A stretch of 12,410 bases of DNA from an uncultured Eubacteriales bacterium (GCA_900544975.1 UQXI01000051.1:1-12410), one strand, 5' to 3'. Shown: positions 1 to 6,589, counted from the first letter of the stretch. The notes: generated by a model from the sequence alone, not told the origin. Numbers and translations: made by a program.

Positions 1-55
1 CATGCGCCGACGATACTTGCCGGGTGACTGGCCGGGAAAATAGGTAATGCCAACA
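1..55 (+). rRNA. rrf: 5S ribosomal RNA, 3' part
   Basis: The first ~55 bases fit the 3' half of a bacterial 5S rRNA: the GCCGACGATACT strand, a G/C-rich helix tip, the loop-E-like GGGAAAATAGGT strand, and a terminal TGCCAACA that would pair with the missing 5' end. The alignment to the usual pattern (GCCGA..G.TA, then GA.A.TAGG...TGCCA) is position by position. The gene begins outside the window. A tRNA follows after about 8 bases, so this is the distal end of an rRNA operon. The exact 3' end (about 54-55) is estimated. Confidence 0.88.
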
Positions 56-62
56 CAAATAT

Positions 63-138
63 TCCTCCTTAGCTCAGTCGGTAGAGCACCTGACTGTTAA
101 TCAGGGAGTCGTTGGTTCAAGTCCAACAGGGGGAGCCA
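63..138 (+). tRNA. tRNA-Asn (anticodon GTT)
   Basis: A full cloverleaf folds by eye. The acceptor stem TCCTCCT pairs with AGGGGGA with one G-T wobble. The D arm is AGCTCAGTCGGTAGAGC. The anticodon stem CCTGA/TCAGG closes the loop CTGTTAA, whose anticodon is GTT (Asn). The T arm is GTTGG TTCAAGT CCAAC. The discriminator is G and CCA is encoded. It lies directly behind the 5S rRNA and before a terminator, so it is probably co-transcribed with the rRNA operon. Confidence 0.97.
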
Positions 139-139
139 T

Positions 140-180
140 AAGAGACCACATTTGTCCAAAAGACAGGTGTGGTCTCTTTT
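140..180 (+). terminator. Rho-independent terminator of the rRNA/tRNA operon
   Basis: The arm AAGAGACCACA-type sequence at 140-150 pairs with TGTGGTCTCTT at 168-178, giving an 11-bp stem that starts 2 bases after the tRNA CCA. A small inner stem (TGTC 153-156 with GACA 162-165) tightens the loop. The descending arm runs into TTTT at 177-180. Confidence 0.9.
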
Positions 181-202
181 CAAATTTGTAGAAATCCCGT
201 AG

Positions 203-222
203 GGAACGGTCTTGACCGTTCC
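203..222. repeat. Perfect 20-nt palindrome upstream of the DUF4180 gene
   Basis: GGAACGGTC (203-211), two T residues, then the exact reverse complement GACCGTTCC (214-222): 9-bp arms with a 2-nt centre. It is flanked by CCCGTAG on the left and G on the right. The centre contains a TTGACC (212-217), which could serve as a -35 box, but no convincing -10 lies 16-18 bases downstream. It may be an operator for the next gene or one copy of a dispersed palindromic element; the window cannot decide. Confidence 0.6.
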
Positions 223-274
223 GCTTGCAGGACATTAGGTACTTGCTGGCAACATGGAAAGATAGGAGAGAAAC

Positions 275-643
275 ATGATGGTTGAGAAGCTTACGTTGAA
301 CGGAAAAACTGTTGCGATCATAGAAGGGAAGGAAAAAGTTCTTACCGATACGCAGTCTGCGCTGGATCTGATCATGGCTGCGAAATATGAAGCTGGTACA
401 AATTTGCTGGCGATTGACAAGGAAGCAATTGTGGAGGATTTCTTTATTCTGCGCTGTGGCCTTGCGGGGGAGGTGCTTCAAAAATTTGTGAATTACCAGG
501 TGAAGATCGCTGTCTTCGGAGATTTCTCTCAATACACCAGCAAACCGCTGCGGGACTTTTTTTATGAAAGCAATAAGGGAAAGGATATTTTCTTTGTTTC
601 TACCAAGGAGAAAGCTGTGGAGCGACTGGTGGAAGTCGGGTAG
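275..643 (+). CDS. DUF4180 domain-containing protein
   Basis: A 122-residue protein that covers a whole DUF4180 domain, a small family of unknown function that is widespread in Firmicutes. What I recognise is the family pattern: an N-terminal beta-hairpin region (about 5-20), the segment TDTQSALDLI near residues 25-34, then DFFILRCGLAGEVLQKF and the highly typical YTSKPLRDFFYESNKGK near 88-104. There is no signal peptide or membrane segment, so it is cytosolic. The start is one of two adjacent ATGs (275 or 278), preceded by AGGAGAG at 264-270. It stands alone between the rRNA-operon terminator and the exporter operon. No catalytic motif is evident and no biochemical function is claimed. Family assignment is confident; role is unknown. 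Confidence 0.9.
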   Translation: MMVEKLTLNGKTVAIIEGKEKVLTDTQSALDLIMAAKYEAGTNLLAIDKEAIVEDFFILRCGLAGEVLQKFVNYQVKIAVFGDFSQYTSKPLRDFFYESNKGKDIFFVSTKEKAVERLVEVG

Positions 644-911
644 CAATCAACGGATGCTGCCGCGCCTGAGGGGCGATAGGCATTCCATAGACGGGTCATG
701 TAGTTGTCTGTGTTTTTCTTTCCAATGCAGACAAATGGGGCTGGCTGGGCCTCTGTGAGTCTGACAGTGTGGTCTTAGTGGCTGCATATCGGTGCGGGGA
801 AGGCTTGGGCTGGATTGGATCCTGCAACGTCTCTTTCCAGCTTGCGGTTTTTTGCTTTTGGTGTTATACTCTATGTGACATGTTTAGAAAAAAGATTTGC
901 AGGTGAAAGCT
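644..911. promoter_or_regulatory. Intergenic region with the MATE operon promoter
   Basis: About 200 bases behind the DUF4180 gene hold no gene I can support. Near the right end, TTGCGG (842-847) and TATACT (865-870) are separated by exactly 17 bases; the -10 matches consensus at 5 of 6, the -35 at 3 of 6. This would start a transcript near 877, leaving a leader of about 35 bases before the exporter gene. A 7-bp inverted repeat (704-710 and 728-734) has a 17-nt loop and no T-tract, so no clear terminator is seen for the DUF4180 gene. Confidence 0.6.
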
Positions 912-2267
912 GTGAAATTGCAGAAAGAAGAGCTGTTTACCAACCGGATGCTGCTCCGCCTGATTTTTCCTCTGGTGATTGAACAGGCCCTGGCGGCTCT
1001 GGTGGGAATGTGTGACGGTGTGATGGTATCTTCCGTGGGAGAGGCGGCAATCTCCGGCGTCTCCCTGGTGGATATGATCAACAATGTGATCCTGAACCTG
1101 TTTGCTGCCCTTGCCACAGGCGGCGCCGTCATTACCAGCCAGTTTTTGGGGGCAAAGCGTCCTGCTGAGGCCCGTCGGAGCGCGGGGCAGTTGGTGTCCA
1201 TGGCGGCCGGTTTTGGTCTGGGAATTATGGTGCTGTGTTTGCTTCTGGCCCAAAGGATGCTTCGCCTCTTTTTCGGCTCCATTGAGCCGGATGTGATGGC
1301 GGCAGGTCTTACATATTTCCGGATTACAGCGCTCTCGTTTCCCTTTTTGGCTCTGTACAACGCGGGTGCGGCAATTTTTCGCAGTATGGGGAATAGCAAG
1401 GTTTCTATGAAAGTCAGCGTTGTGATGAACGCCATCAACGTTGGCGGCAATGCCCTGTGCATTTATGGACTACATATGGGGGTGGCAGGTGTTGCGGTTC
1501 CGACCTTGGTATCCAGAGCGGTTGCTGCGGTGTTGATTTTAGCCCTGGCCGCGCGCCCGGGGCAGGAGGTGCGGCTGATTTCCCACAATCTCACCCATTT
1601 GTATCCCAAGATGATGGGAAATATCCTGCGGATTGGTATCCCTTCGGCGTTTGAAAGCTGCCTGTTTCAACTGGGGCGGGTGGTGGTTGTCAGCATGATT
1701 GCTCTCTTTGGCACGACCCAAACCTCTGCAAACGCGGTTGCGAACAACTTGGACACCATCGGTATCATCATCGGTCAGGCCATGGGGCTTGCAATGATTA
1801 CGGTGGTTGGCCAGTGTATGGGCGCAGGCGAGCCGGAGCAGGCGGTGCGGCAGACCCGAAAACTGATGTGTTGGGTATATGTGGCCCAGGGGCTCAGCAA
1901 TTTGCTGGTCATAGTCTGTCTGCCATTCCTCATTGGGTGTTACCGCTCTCTGTCTCCCGAAACGGCCGCGCTAGCCAGGACGCTGGTGCTCATTCATTCG
2001 GGCAGTGCCTTGGTGCTGTGGCCGGTGGCGTTTGTACTTCCCAATGCGCTGCGGGCGGCCGGGGACGTGCGGTTTACCATGGCGGTGAGTGTGGCGTCTA
2101 TGGTCTTGTGGCGGATCGGTTGTTCCTGGATTTTGTGTGTGAAGCTGGGATATGGGGCCACTGGTGTATGGATTGCCATGGTATTGGACTGGATTTGCAG
2201 AACCGTCTTTTTCCTGGGACGTTTTCTCTCCGGGGCGTGGAAGAATCGGCGGCTGGTGGAGTCTTAA
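912..2267 (+). CDS. MATE family efflux transporter
   Basis: A polytopic membrane protein of about 451 residues, the usual size of MATE (multidrug and toxin extrusion) exporters, which expel organic cations or drugs using a Na+ or H+ gradient. Roughly twelve hydrophobic segments can be counted in two halves; the N-terminal half opens with LLRLIFPLVIEQALAALVG and the loop VGEAAISGVSLVD typical of the first MatE repeat. The second half begins near ILRIGIPSAFESCLFQLGR. An in-frame TTG exists at 897, but AGGTGA at 901-906 sits 5 bases before GTG 912, which makes 912 the better start. A GNAT acetyltransferase gene follows after 18 bases, probably in the same transcript. Substrate cannot be told from sequence; flavin, drug and peptide-linked roles are all possible within this family. 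Confidence 0.93.
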   Translation: MKLQKEELFTNRMLLRLIFPLVIEQALAALVGMCDGVMVSSVGEAAISGVSLVDMINNVILNLFAALATGGAVITSQFLGAKRPAEARRSAGQLVSMAAGFGLGIMVLCLLLAQRMLRLFFGSIEPDVMAAGLTYFRITALSFPFLALYNAGAAIFRSMGNSKVSMKVSVVMNAINVGGNALCIYGLHMGVAGVAVPTLVSRAVAAVLILALAARPGQEVRLISHNLTHLYPKMMGNILRIGIPSAFESCLFQLGRVVVVSMIALFGTTQTSANAVANNLDTIGIIIGQAMGLAMITVVGQCMGAGEPEQAVRQTRKLMCWVYVAQGLSNLLVIVCLPFLIGCYRSLSPETAALARTLVLIHSGSALVLWPVAFVLPNALRAAGDVRFTMAVSVASMVLWRIGCSWILCVKLGYGATGVWIAMVLDWICRTVFFLGRFLSGAWKNRRLVES

Positions 2268-2285
2268 TGTTGGGGAGGTGGTACA

Positions 2286-3029
2286 GTGGATCTGAAAAAG
2301 ATTGCACCTCTTTTTGAGGGTTGGGAAGAGACCATGGTGTGGTCCTGCCTCCAGGGGTGCATGGGATATGCGATTGTGGATCATGAGGAGACGCCCAGGG
2401 CAGCCCAGCTTGTTGTGGGGGATTTCTGCTTTTTTGCGGGGGAACCCCAGGACGAATGGATACGGCAGCCTGGTGCCCCCATTCTAGTACCCAGGGATGC
2501 AGTCTGGGCACAACGAATGGAGGCGGTATTGGGTTATGCGGCAGAGAAGAGGCTGCGTTACGCCATCTGCAAGGAGCCGGACAGATTGAATCGGAAGACG
2601 TTGCAGCGCTTTGCCCAATCCCTGCAGCCCCCATTCTCGTTGCGCAGATTTGACCGGGATTTATACGAGCAAGCCATGGCAGAGAGCTGGTCCCGGGATT
2701 TTTGCAGCTTGTTTCGGGATTTTGCTGATTTTCAATGCCGTGGCTTGGGTGTGGGTGTGGTTCTGGACGGCAAGCTGGTAGCCGGCGCATCCTCTTACTC
2801 GGTGTATTGCGGAGGCATTGAAATTCAAATCGAGACGCACAGCGCGTACCGGCGGAAGGGCCTTGCCACGGCCTGTGGTGCGGCGTTGATTCTGGACTGC
2901 TTGGACCAGGGGCGATATCCCAGCTGGGACGCCCATGATTTGCGCTCTGTAGCCCTGGCGGAAAAGCTGGGCTACCGGCGGGGGGACCCATATTGGGTCT
3001 ATGTTTTGCGGGATGATCAGAAAATCTAA
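2286..3029 (+). CDS. GNAT family N-acetyltransferase
   Basis: A 247-residue cytosolic protein of the GNAT fold; the two-part layout (a less conserved N-terminal half and a GNAT core at about 130-240) resembles the GNAT_acetyltran family (PF12746). The acetyl-CoA binding motif A is visible as ETHSAYRRKGLATACGAALI (about residues 181-200), with the R-x-x-G-x-A loop. It is followed by the usual C-terminal alpha/beta pair, ending in SVALAEKLGYRRGDPYWVY. The start is GTG 2286, backed by GGAGG at 2274-2278, 7 bases upstream. It lies 18 bases behind the MATE gene with no terminator between them and is followed by a strong terminator, so the two form an operon. The acetyl acceptor is unknown. A joint role in resistance or detoxification is inference from the pairing only. 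Confidence 0.9.
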   Translation: MDLKKIAPLFEGWEETMVWSCLQGCMGYAIVDHEETPRAAQLVVGDFCFFAGEPQDEWIRQPGAPILVPRDAVWAQRMEAVLGYAAEKRLRYAICKEPDRLNRKTLQRFAQSLQPPFSLRRFDRDLYEQAMAESWSRDFCSLFRDFADFQCRGLGVGVVLDGKLVAGASSYSVYCGGIEIQIETHSAYRRKGLATACGAALILDCLDQGRYPSWDAHDLRSVALAEKLGYRRGDPYWVYVLRDDQKI

Positions 3030-3038
3030 TTGGCAAGG

Positions 3039-3083
3039 GGGCCGACCCAAAAATACAGTTTTTGGGTCGGCCCAAATTTTTTT
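3039..3083 (+). terminator. Rho-independent terminator of the MATE-GNAT operon
   Basis: A 15-bp perfect stem: the arm at 3039-3053 (GGGCCGACCCAAAAA) pairs with 3059-3073, the loop is TACAG, and a run of seven T residues follows at 3077-3083. It begins 9 bases after the GNAT stop codon. Confidence 0.95.
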
Positions 3084-3102
3084 GCAGATTGTTTTTTCTA
3101 AT

Positions 3103-3134
3103 AAAAAAACCGACGGCCAAAAGAGGCCGCCGGT
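3103..3134 (-). terminator. Rho-independent terminator of the blaI/blaR1-type operon
   Basis: Read on the minus strand, ACCGGCGGCC (3134-3125) and GGCCGTCGGT (3118-3109) form a 10-bp stem with one G-U pair and a 6-nt loop, followed by a run of T residues (complement of A3103-3109). It starts 6 bases after the metallopeptidase stop codon. It stands about 20 bases from the terminator of the opposing operon, so the two convergent operons are insulated separately. Confidence 0.88.
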
Positions 3135-3140
3135 ATACAA

Positions 3141-4295
3141 TCATTCGCCGAATGCCCGATTCATAGATACGTCCACAATGAGTAACGTATCATAAGGCGG
3201 AACAGAGAGCATCTCTGGGGTCAAAGTCCGGATTATTGTTCCATCTTTCGAATACTGCAATGTTCCGTCTGGGTAACGGCAAATGTATGAGGATAAGTCG
3301 AGTGTCCCCTCCGGCTGTTCACATTCCCGCTCCACATAAGGATGTTCTGTACCGGGCTGTAAAACAATGGAATAAGAACCGAGAAACAGCATAACGCACA
3401 GGAGTGCAGCAATCCAAGAAAGTCCGCTGCTGGATTTGGGACGATGCTCTTGCAACAGAAAACGGAAGCGCTGGCGTAGCCGGGCTTTGGAGGGAATGCC
3501 TAAGTATTTGGTGGACAGAGAACGGGCAGGCTTACCAGCCTTTAAAATGCAAAGAAGGGCAGAAGAGTATTGCAGCTGTTCTTTTTTGGAGAGCAGGTTG
3601 CAGACGCGTCGGTCACAACGGAGTTCTAAAATCTGGTCAATATTGCTCTTAAAGAGGTAAACCAAGGGATTCCACCACAGGAGGCAGCAAACCACTTGGA
3701 GCACCAATTTCAGCCACAGATCCCGATACCGAAAGTGGCACAGCTCGTGGAGCAGAATACAGCGCAGCTGCTCTTCCGATAACTGCATGGATTTGGATGG
3801 AAACAAGATGGTGGGCTTGGTGAACCCAATCATAATGACGGTAGAGACCGTCTGGGAAACACCGATCATCACAGGCTTTGTGCACCGTAATTCCTGCGCG
3901 GCCTGGCAGCAGAGCCGATGTAACTGCGACCCTTCTTCCGGCGCCTGGCACAGCCGAGCGATCTGGTGCTGCCGGTACAGGGTAAGAGCCAGACGAAACA
4001 AGGACCAAACAATTCCAGCGCACCATAAAACGCAAAGGCCCTCAAGCAGAGAAAATCCAGGCCACAGATCCCTCCGGAGGAACTTCATGATGATTGGATA
4101 TACGTGTGTACAACGGATTACACGGGTATTGTGGAACTCCACAGGGACCAGGAAACGGAGGAGCCCCAAAGCAAACACCAATCCCAAAAGCCAGAACGAC
4201 CGGCGCTTGGTGCGAAGGACCAGGAAACTACCGAGAATCGTTATCAGAGAAAAACAAAGCAGCCCCGTCAGGACAGTAAATACAGATAGCCTCAT
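3141..4295 (-). CDS. M56 family membrane metallopeptidase (BlaR1/MecR1-type, no penicillin sensor)
   Basis: A 384-residue integral membrane protein. Hydrophobic segments lie near 4-25, 33-52, 80-105, 195-216 and 298-318. The zinc protease motif HELCH is at residues 183-187, and E224 in ELRCD is the expected third ligand. In BlaR1/MecR1 this cytoplasmic-facing domain leads to removal of the partner repressor after a signal. Classical BlaR1 is close to 600 residues and ends in a penicillin-binding sensor; here only about 65 residues follow the last membrane segment, too few for that sensor and without its motifs. The signal is therefore unknown. The ATG overlaps the stop of the upstream repressor gene (ATGA, 4 bases), which implies translational coupling. 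The family call is firm; the link to beta-lactams is not supported. Confidence 0.92.
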   Translation of the reverse strand: MRLSVFTVLTGLLCFSLITILGSFLVLRTKRRSFWLLGLVFALGLLRFLVPVEFHNTRVIRCTHVYPIIMKFLRRDLWPGFSLLEGLCVLWCAGIVWSLFRLALTLYRQHQIARLCQAPEEGSQLHRLCCQAAQELRCTKPVMIGVSQTVSTVIMIGFTKPTILFPSKSMQLSEEQLRCILLHELCHFRYRDLWLKLVLQVVCCLLWWNPLVYLFKSNIDQILELRCDRRVCNLLSKKEQLQYSSALLCILKAGKPARSLSTKYLGIPSKARLRQRFRFLLQEHRPKSSSGLSWIAALLCVMLFLGSYSIVLQPGTEHPYVERECEQPEGTLDLSSYICRYPDGTLQYSKDGTIIRTLTPEMLSVPPYDTLLIVDVSMNRAFGE

Positions 4296-4696
4296 TGCGC
4301 GTCTAGCTCTTTGCGTTTTTGTTCCAGCATTTGCTCTAATTCTGCAATGGTTTTCTCGTCGATTCCCTGCTTGTCAACCAAAGCGGCAAACACGCCCAGC
4401 AGACGTTCACCACCGGACATATCTGAGGTGGTATCCATGGTTTGTGCTGCGGCATATTCGGTCCTGGAGATGGTGGGGGCATACGTACGGCCATAACCGC
4501 GCCCGCAGCGGGCCACACCTTCGACCTCAACGACACCTTTTTTGATCATGTTGTTGAGAATCAAGTGGATGGAATTGGGGTTCCAATCTTGTTCGGGGAG
4601 TGCTTCCAGAATTTCCGGCCGGGTTAGTGCGTGGTTCGCTGACCAGAGAAGCTTTAAAATGCAGAATTCGTTGGGGGATAAAGTCGGAGCGGACAT
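4292..4696 (-). CDS. BlaI/MecI/CopY family transcriptional repressor
   Basis: A 134-residue protein of the Penicillinase_R family: a winged helix-turn-helix at about residues 5-80 (LSPNEFCILKLLW, then RPEILEAL and the recognition stretch NSIHLILNNMIKKGVVEVEG) and a helical C-terminal dimerisation part ending in EKTIAELEQMLEQKRKE. Such proteins bind as dimers to short dyads over their own promoter and are released when the partner M56 protease acts. TTG at 4702 is in frame, but AAGGTGA on the minus strand sits 6 bases before ATG 4696, so 4696 is preferred. It is the first gene of the operon and overlaps the protease gene by 4 bases. A palindrome over its own -10 box suggests autoregulation. 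Its further targets are not evident in the window. Confidence 0.93.
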   Translation of the reverse strand: MSAPTLSPNEFCILKLLWSANHALTRPEILEALPEQDWNPNSIHLILNNMIKKGVVEVEGVARCGRGYGRTYAPTISRTEYAAAQTMDTTSDMSGGERLLGVFAALVDKQGIDEKTIAELEQMLEQKRKELDAQ

Positions 4697-4737
4697 AGAC
4701 AATCACCTTGCTTTTTATATTTTGGGAAATATTACTC

Positions 4738-4747
4738 TATACGTATA
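4738..4747. promoter_or_regulatory. Palindrome over the -10 region, probable BlaI-type operator
   Basis: TATACGTATA is a perfect 10-bp palindrome that overlaps the minus-strand -10 box and the expected start site. BlaI/MecI/CopY repressors bind TACA/TGTA-centred dyads in this place, so it is the natural operator candidate, although the core differs from the classical one. The same bases contain a perfect TATAAT (4744-4749) on the plus strand with TTGGGA (4722-4727) 16 bases upstream, which would be a divergent promoter. Confidence 0.5.
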
Positions 4748-4773
4748 ATAGCTGAATTTCGAGAAGGTGTCAA
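4745..4773 (-). promoter_or_regulatory. Promoter of the blaI/blaR1-type operon
   Basis: On the minus strand a consensus -35 TTGACA (4773-4768) is followed by exactly 17 bases and a -10 TATTAT (4750-4745, 5 of 6). The transcript would start near 4738, about 40 bases before the repressor ATG. Confidence 0.85.
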
Positions 4774-4979
4774 TAGCGGAAATGAGAAAACTTGAAACAT
4801 TTTCCGGGAAATTGACGTGGATTGGGAGGGGAGTCTGCCAATGGTAGAAGAAACGCCCCAGCTGGAGTCATTCCCAGTTCCAATCGAAGAATCTACGCCG
4901 GGCGGATGGAGGTTGCAGAAGCGTTTTGCGGAGGTGGGAGCGCACTGGACAGATTTTGAAAAAGATCGTAAAAACGGGT

Positions 4980-5009
4980 GTAGGGTGTGTCCAGGAGGAC
5001 GCACCCTAC
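4980..5009. repeat. 13-bp stem hairpin
   Basis: GTAGGGTGTGTCC (4980-4992) and GGACGCACCCTAC (4997-5009) pair over 13 bases with one G-U on the plus strand (a C-A mismatch on the minus strand) and a 4-nt loop. It lies about 75 bases behind the stop of the ROK gene. On the minus strand a T5 run (complement of A4970-4974) follows 5 bases after the stem, so it may end the ROK transcript, but the pairing is better on the plus strand. Its GTAGGG start is shared with the palindrome at 203-222. Confidence 0.6.
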
Positions 5010-5061
5010 GTTCATTTTGCGGGATGTTTGTAGCCGGGAATGCCCAAAGGCGGACAAATTT

Positions 5062-5071
5062 GGGGGGGGGG
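5062..5071. repeat. Homopolymer tract of ten G
   Basis: Ten consecutive G residues lie 13 bases beyond the stop codon of the ROK gene (C10 on its coding strand, in the 3' untranslated region). Such tracts can change length by slippage, and they are also common sites of sequencing error. No confident coding sequence crosses it. Confidence 0.9.
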
Positions 5072-5084
5072 AGTCCGGGCTTGC

Positions 5085-6341
5085 TCACCCGAGTTCTGCT
5101 TCCTGGTAGAGGGCGGGGGTTGCAAAATACCGGCGGGTCAGTGCAGTATAGGAGCCCAGGACGTCCATTTCGCTCAGAGCCCGCTGGTCATAATGGATTT
5201 CAAAGGGGCCATCTGGTGGGAAATACTGGAATTCCTGGAGAATTTCCCGAAGTCGCTGATCGAAATACGGATCCGCATATGCGTAGTCTCCCTGGAACAC
5301 AATGAGGTCCGGATCAAAAACCAGACAGACGTTACGCAGCGCGGCGGCAAAGGAGCGGGCCAAATAGTCCACCAGGTAGCGGGCCAGAGGATCCTCTGCG
5401 GCTGAGGCTGCAAACACTTGAGGAATGCAGACACGCTCCACGGGAGTCTGCAGCAGGGGGGAGTTGGGGAACTGGGCCGAGTGCTGCTGTAAGAGTTTCC
5501 GGATTCGGTCCACACTGACCAATCGCTCCAGGCATCCATGACTGCCGCAGCCGCAGGTCTCGGAATCGTCAGGATCGATGATCATGTGTCCGATTTCCCC
5601 AATCAGGGAGTTTTTTCCGCTGAGAATCCGGCCCTTCTCAATGAGGCAGCTGGACAGGCCCCAGCTGGAAAAGATGACCAGAACCCGCTTGTTGGCCAGC
5701 TCTTTTTCCAAAAGAAAGGGTCTTGCAGTCATTTTACCGGCGTTTTCCAGGAAAATCATGGTGTCTGGGGTGAAATAGGGCCGGAGGTAAGCCTCCAAGG
5801 GCACGTCGGTCCCCCAGGAGGGGGATTGAGAGCTATATTTCAACCGGCCGGTTTTGTAGTCCACAGTGCCGGCAGTGGAAATGCTGACGGCGCAGAGGTT
5901 TTCCAGGGGGATCTGATGTTTGTCCAGCAGCTGGTGGGACAAATGCCCCACGTTGTCAATGGCATCTATGGGATTTGGGGGAAGGGGAGAGGCCAGAGAG
6001 ATCCGGTCCTTCAGCTGCTGCCCGATGGTGAACAAATGCAGCCGCAGCTCCTGAGGCCACAAGGTAACGCAGAGGAAGTACTTATCCGGAGAGAGGGTAA
6101 AAAGCTCCGGCCGCTTGCCGCCTGCGTGGGTGGAGTCTCCCTTCCCTGCGGAAATCACAAGGCCGCTGCGAAGGAAAAATTGAATGGATTTCATCACGGT
6201 CTGACGGCTAAGGCCAATGGTAGTAGAAATATCGTTGGCGCTGCATACGCCGCCTGCCAGAAAGGACTCAATGACCTGAATGCGGTTTCCATATTTTAAG
6301 TCTGCAGAACAGACGGGAGAGCCAACTGGATTGTTTTGCAC
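5085..6341 (-). CDS. ROK family transcriptional repressor (NagC/XylR type)
   Basis: A protein of about 418 residues, the usual length of ROK regulators. An N-terminal winged HTH (about 18-65, ISTTIGLSRQTVMKSIQFF) is followed by the ROK fold: the phosphate-loop-like AGTVDYKTGRL, EIGHMIID with the zinc ligand H252, and the ROK zinc motif CGCGSHGCLE (C263, C265, C270). The kinase catalytic Asp of the E-N-D motif is replaced: E199-N200-A201, so it should not phosphorylate sugars and most likely senses one. GTG 6350 is in frame, but AAGGAG on the minus strand is only 1 base from it and 10 bases from GTG 6341, which I prefer. The gene is divergent from a giant N-glycan hydrolase, so control of that gene by a sugar such as GlcNAc or a related product is a reasonable inference. 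Confidence 0.92.
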   Translation of the reverse strand: MQNNPVGSPVCSADLKYGNRIQVIESFLAGGVCSANDISTTIGLSRQTVMKSIQFFLRSGLVISAGKGDSTHAGGKRPELFTLSPDKYFLCVTLWPQELRLHLFTIGQQLKDRISLASPLPPNPIDAIDNVGHLSHQLLDKHQIPLENLCAVSISTAGTVDYKTGRLKYSSQSPSWGTDVPLEAYLRPYFTPDTMIFLENAGKMTARPFLLEKELANKRVLVIFSSWGLSSCLIEKGRILSGKNSLIGEIGHMIIDPDDSETCGCGSHGCLERLVSVDRIRKLLQQHSAQFPNSPLLQTPVERVCIPQVFAASAAEDPLARYLVDYLARSFAAALRNVCLVFDPDLIVFQGDYAYADPYFDQRLREILQEFQYFPPDGPFEIHYDQRALSEMDVLGSYTALTRRYFATPALYQEAELG

Positions 6342-6398
6342 GGGTGTCACACTCCTTGCAGGCTTGGGGCCTGTGTTTGAAATTTCCTTTTACGTTAC

Positions 6399-6427
6399 AC
6401 GATATCATAAATTGGGGAAAAATGCAA
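6399..6427 (-). promoter_or_regulatory. Probable promoter of the ROK gene
   Basis: On the minus strand TTGCAT (6427-6422), a 17-base spacer and TATCGT (6404-6399, 4 of 6) preceded by TGA, an extended -10. The start would be near 6392, about 50 bases before the GTG. Confidence 0.55.
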
Positions 6428-6476
6428 GAGGCTACATTACGAAAGTGTATTACGCAACTGGCAACGCAAAATGAAT

Positions 6477-6499
6477 TGGCAATTTCAACAAATTTGCCA
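6477..6499. promoter_or_regulatory. 23-nt dyad between the divergent promoters, candidate ROK operator
   Basis: TGGCAATTT (6477-6485) and AAATTTGCCA (6490-6499) form an imperfect inverted repeat with outer arms TGGCAA/TTGCCA. Within it AATTGGCAATT (6474-6484) is a palindrome by itself, and another TGGCAA lies at 6459-6464 in direct orientation, 18 bases away. The site is between the two opposing promoters, as expected for a shared operator. Binding by the neighbouring ROK protein is inferred. Confidence 0.45.
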
Positions 6500-6550
6500 T
6501 GGGGGATTTGTGCGAGGGTGACAAACTTTTTCAATTTCCCAGGTGAACAG

Positions 6551-6579
6551 TTGCGAAAAAGTTGGCACTATGCTACAAT
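6551..6579 (+). promoter_or_regulatory. Promoter of the GH85/GH20 gene
   Basis: TTGCGA (6551-6556), a 17-base spacer and TACAAT (6574-6579, 5 of 6), with TG at 6571-6572 giving an extended -10. The transcript would begin near 6586 and carry a leader of about 90 bases before ATG 6675. Confidence 0.75.
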
Positions 6580-6589
6580 GCGAGTAAAG

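Larger units (their letters stand above)
4774..5084. other. Gene-poor stretch with a possible small ORF
   Basis: No gene of known family is seen here. One plus-strand frame deserves mention: ATG 4841 has a good ribosome site (AGGGGAG, 7 bases upstream) and opens with MVEETPQLESFPVPIEES, continuing with protein-like composition (HWTDFEKDRKNG) to about 4978, where it runs into a hairpin. The frame is formally open to 5305, but that part lies antisense to the repressor gene and looks like a shadow. Codons in the same frame are open from 4796. It could be a small gene, a decayed gene remnant, or chance. Confidence 0.3.

Noticed and set aside
101..646. Minus-strand open frame of 181 codons
   Set aside because: It covers the tRNA and its terminator and is antisense to the DUF4180 gene; the end of the translation comes from tRNA sequence.
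704..734. Inverted repeat TTGTCTG/CAGACAA as a terminator of the DUF4180 gene
   Set aside because: Only 7 bp, a 17-nt loop and no following T-tract.
2098..3144. Minus-strand open frame of 348 codons
   Set aside because: It lies across the ends of the MATE and GNAT genes and their terminator; Pro/Ser/Arg-rich composition without motifs marks it as a shadow.
3787..4545. Plus-strand open frame of 252 codons
   Set aside because: Antisense to the M56 protease and BlaI-type genes, which have clear family motifs; Arg/Thr/Ser-rich shadow translation.
5538..6299. Plus-strand open frame of 253 codons
   Set aside because: Antisense to the ROK gene; no motif and no ribosome site of note.
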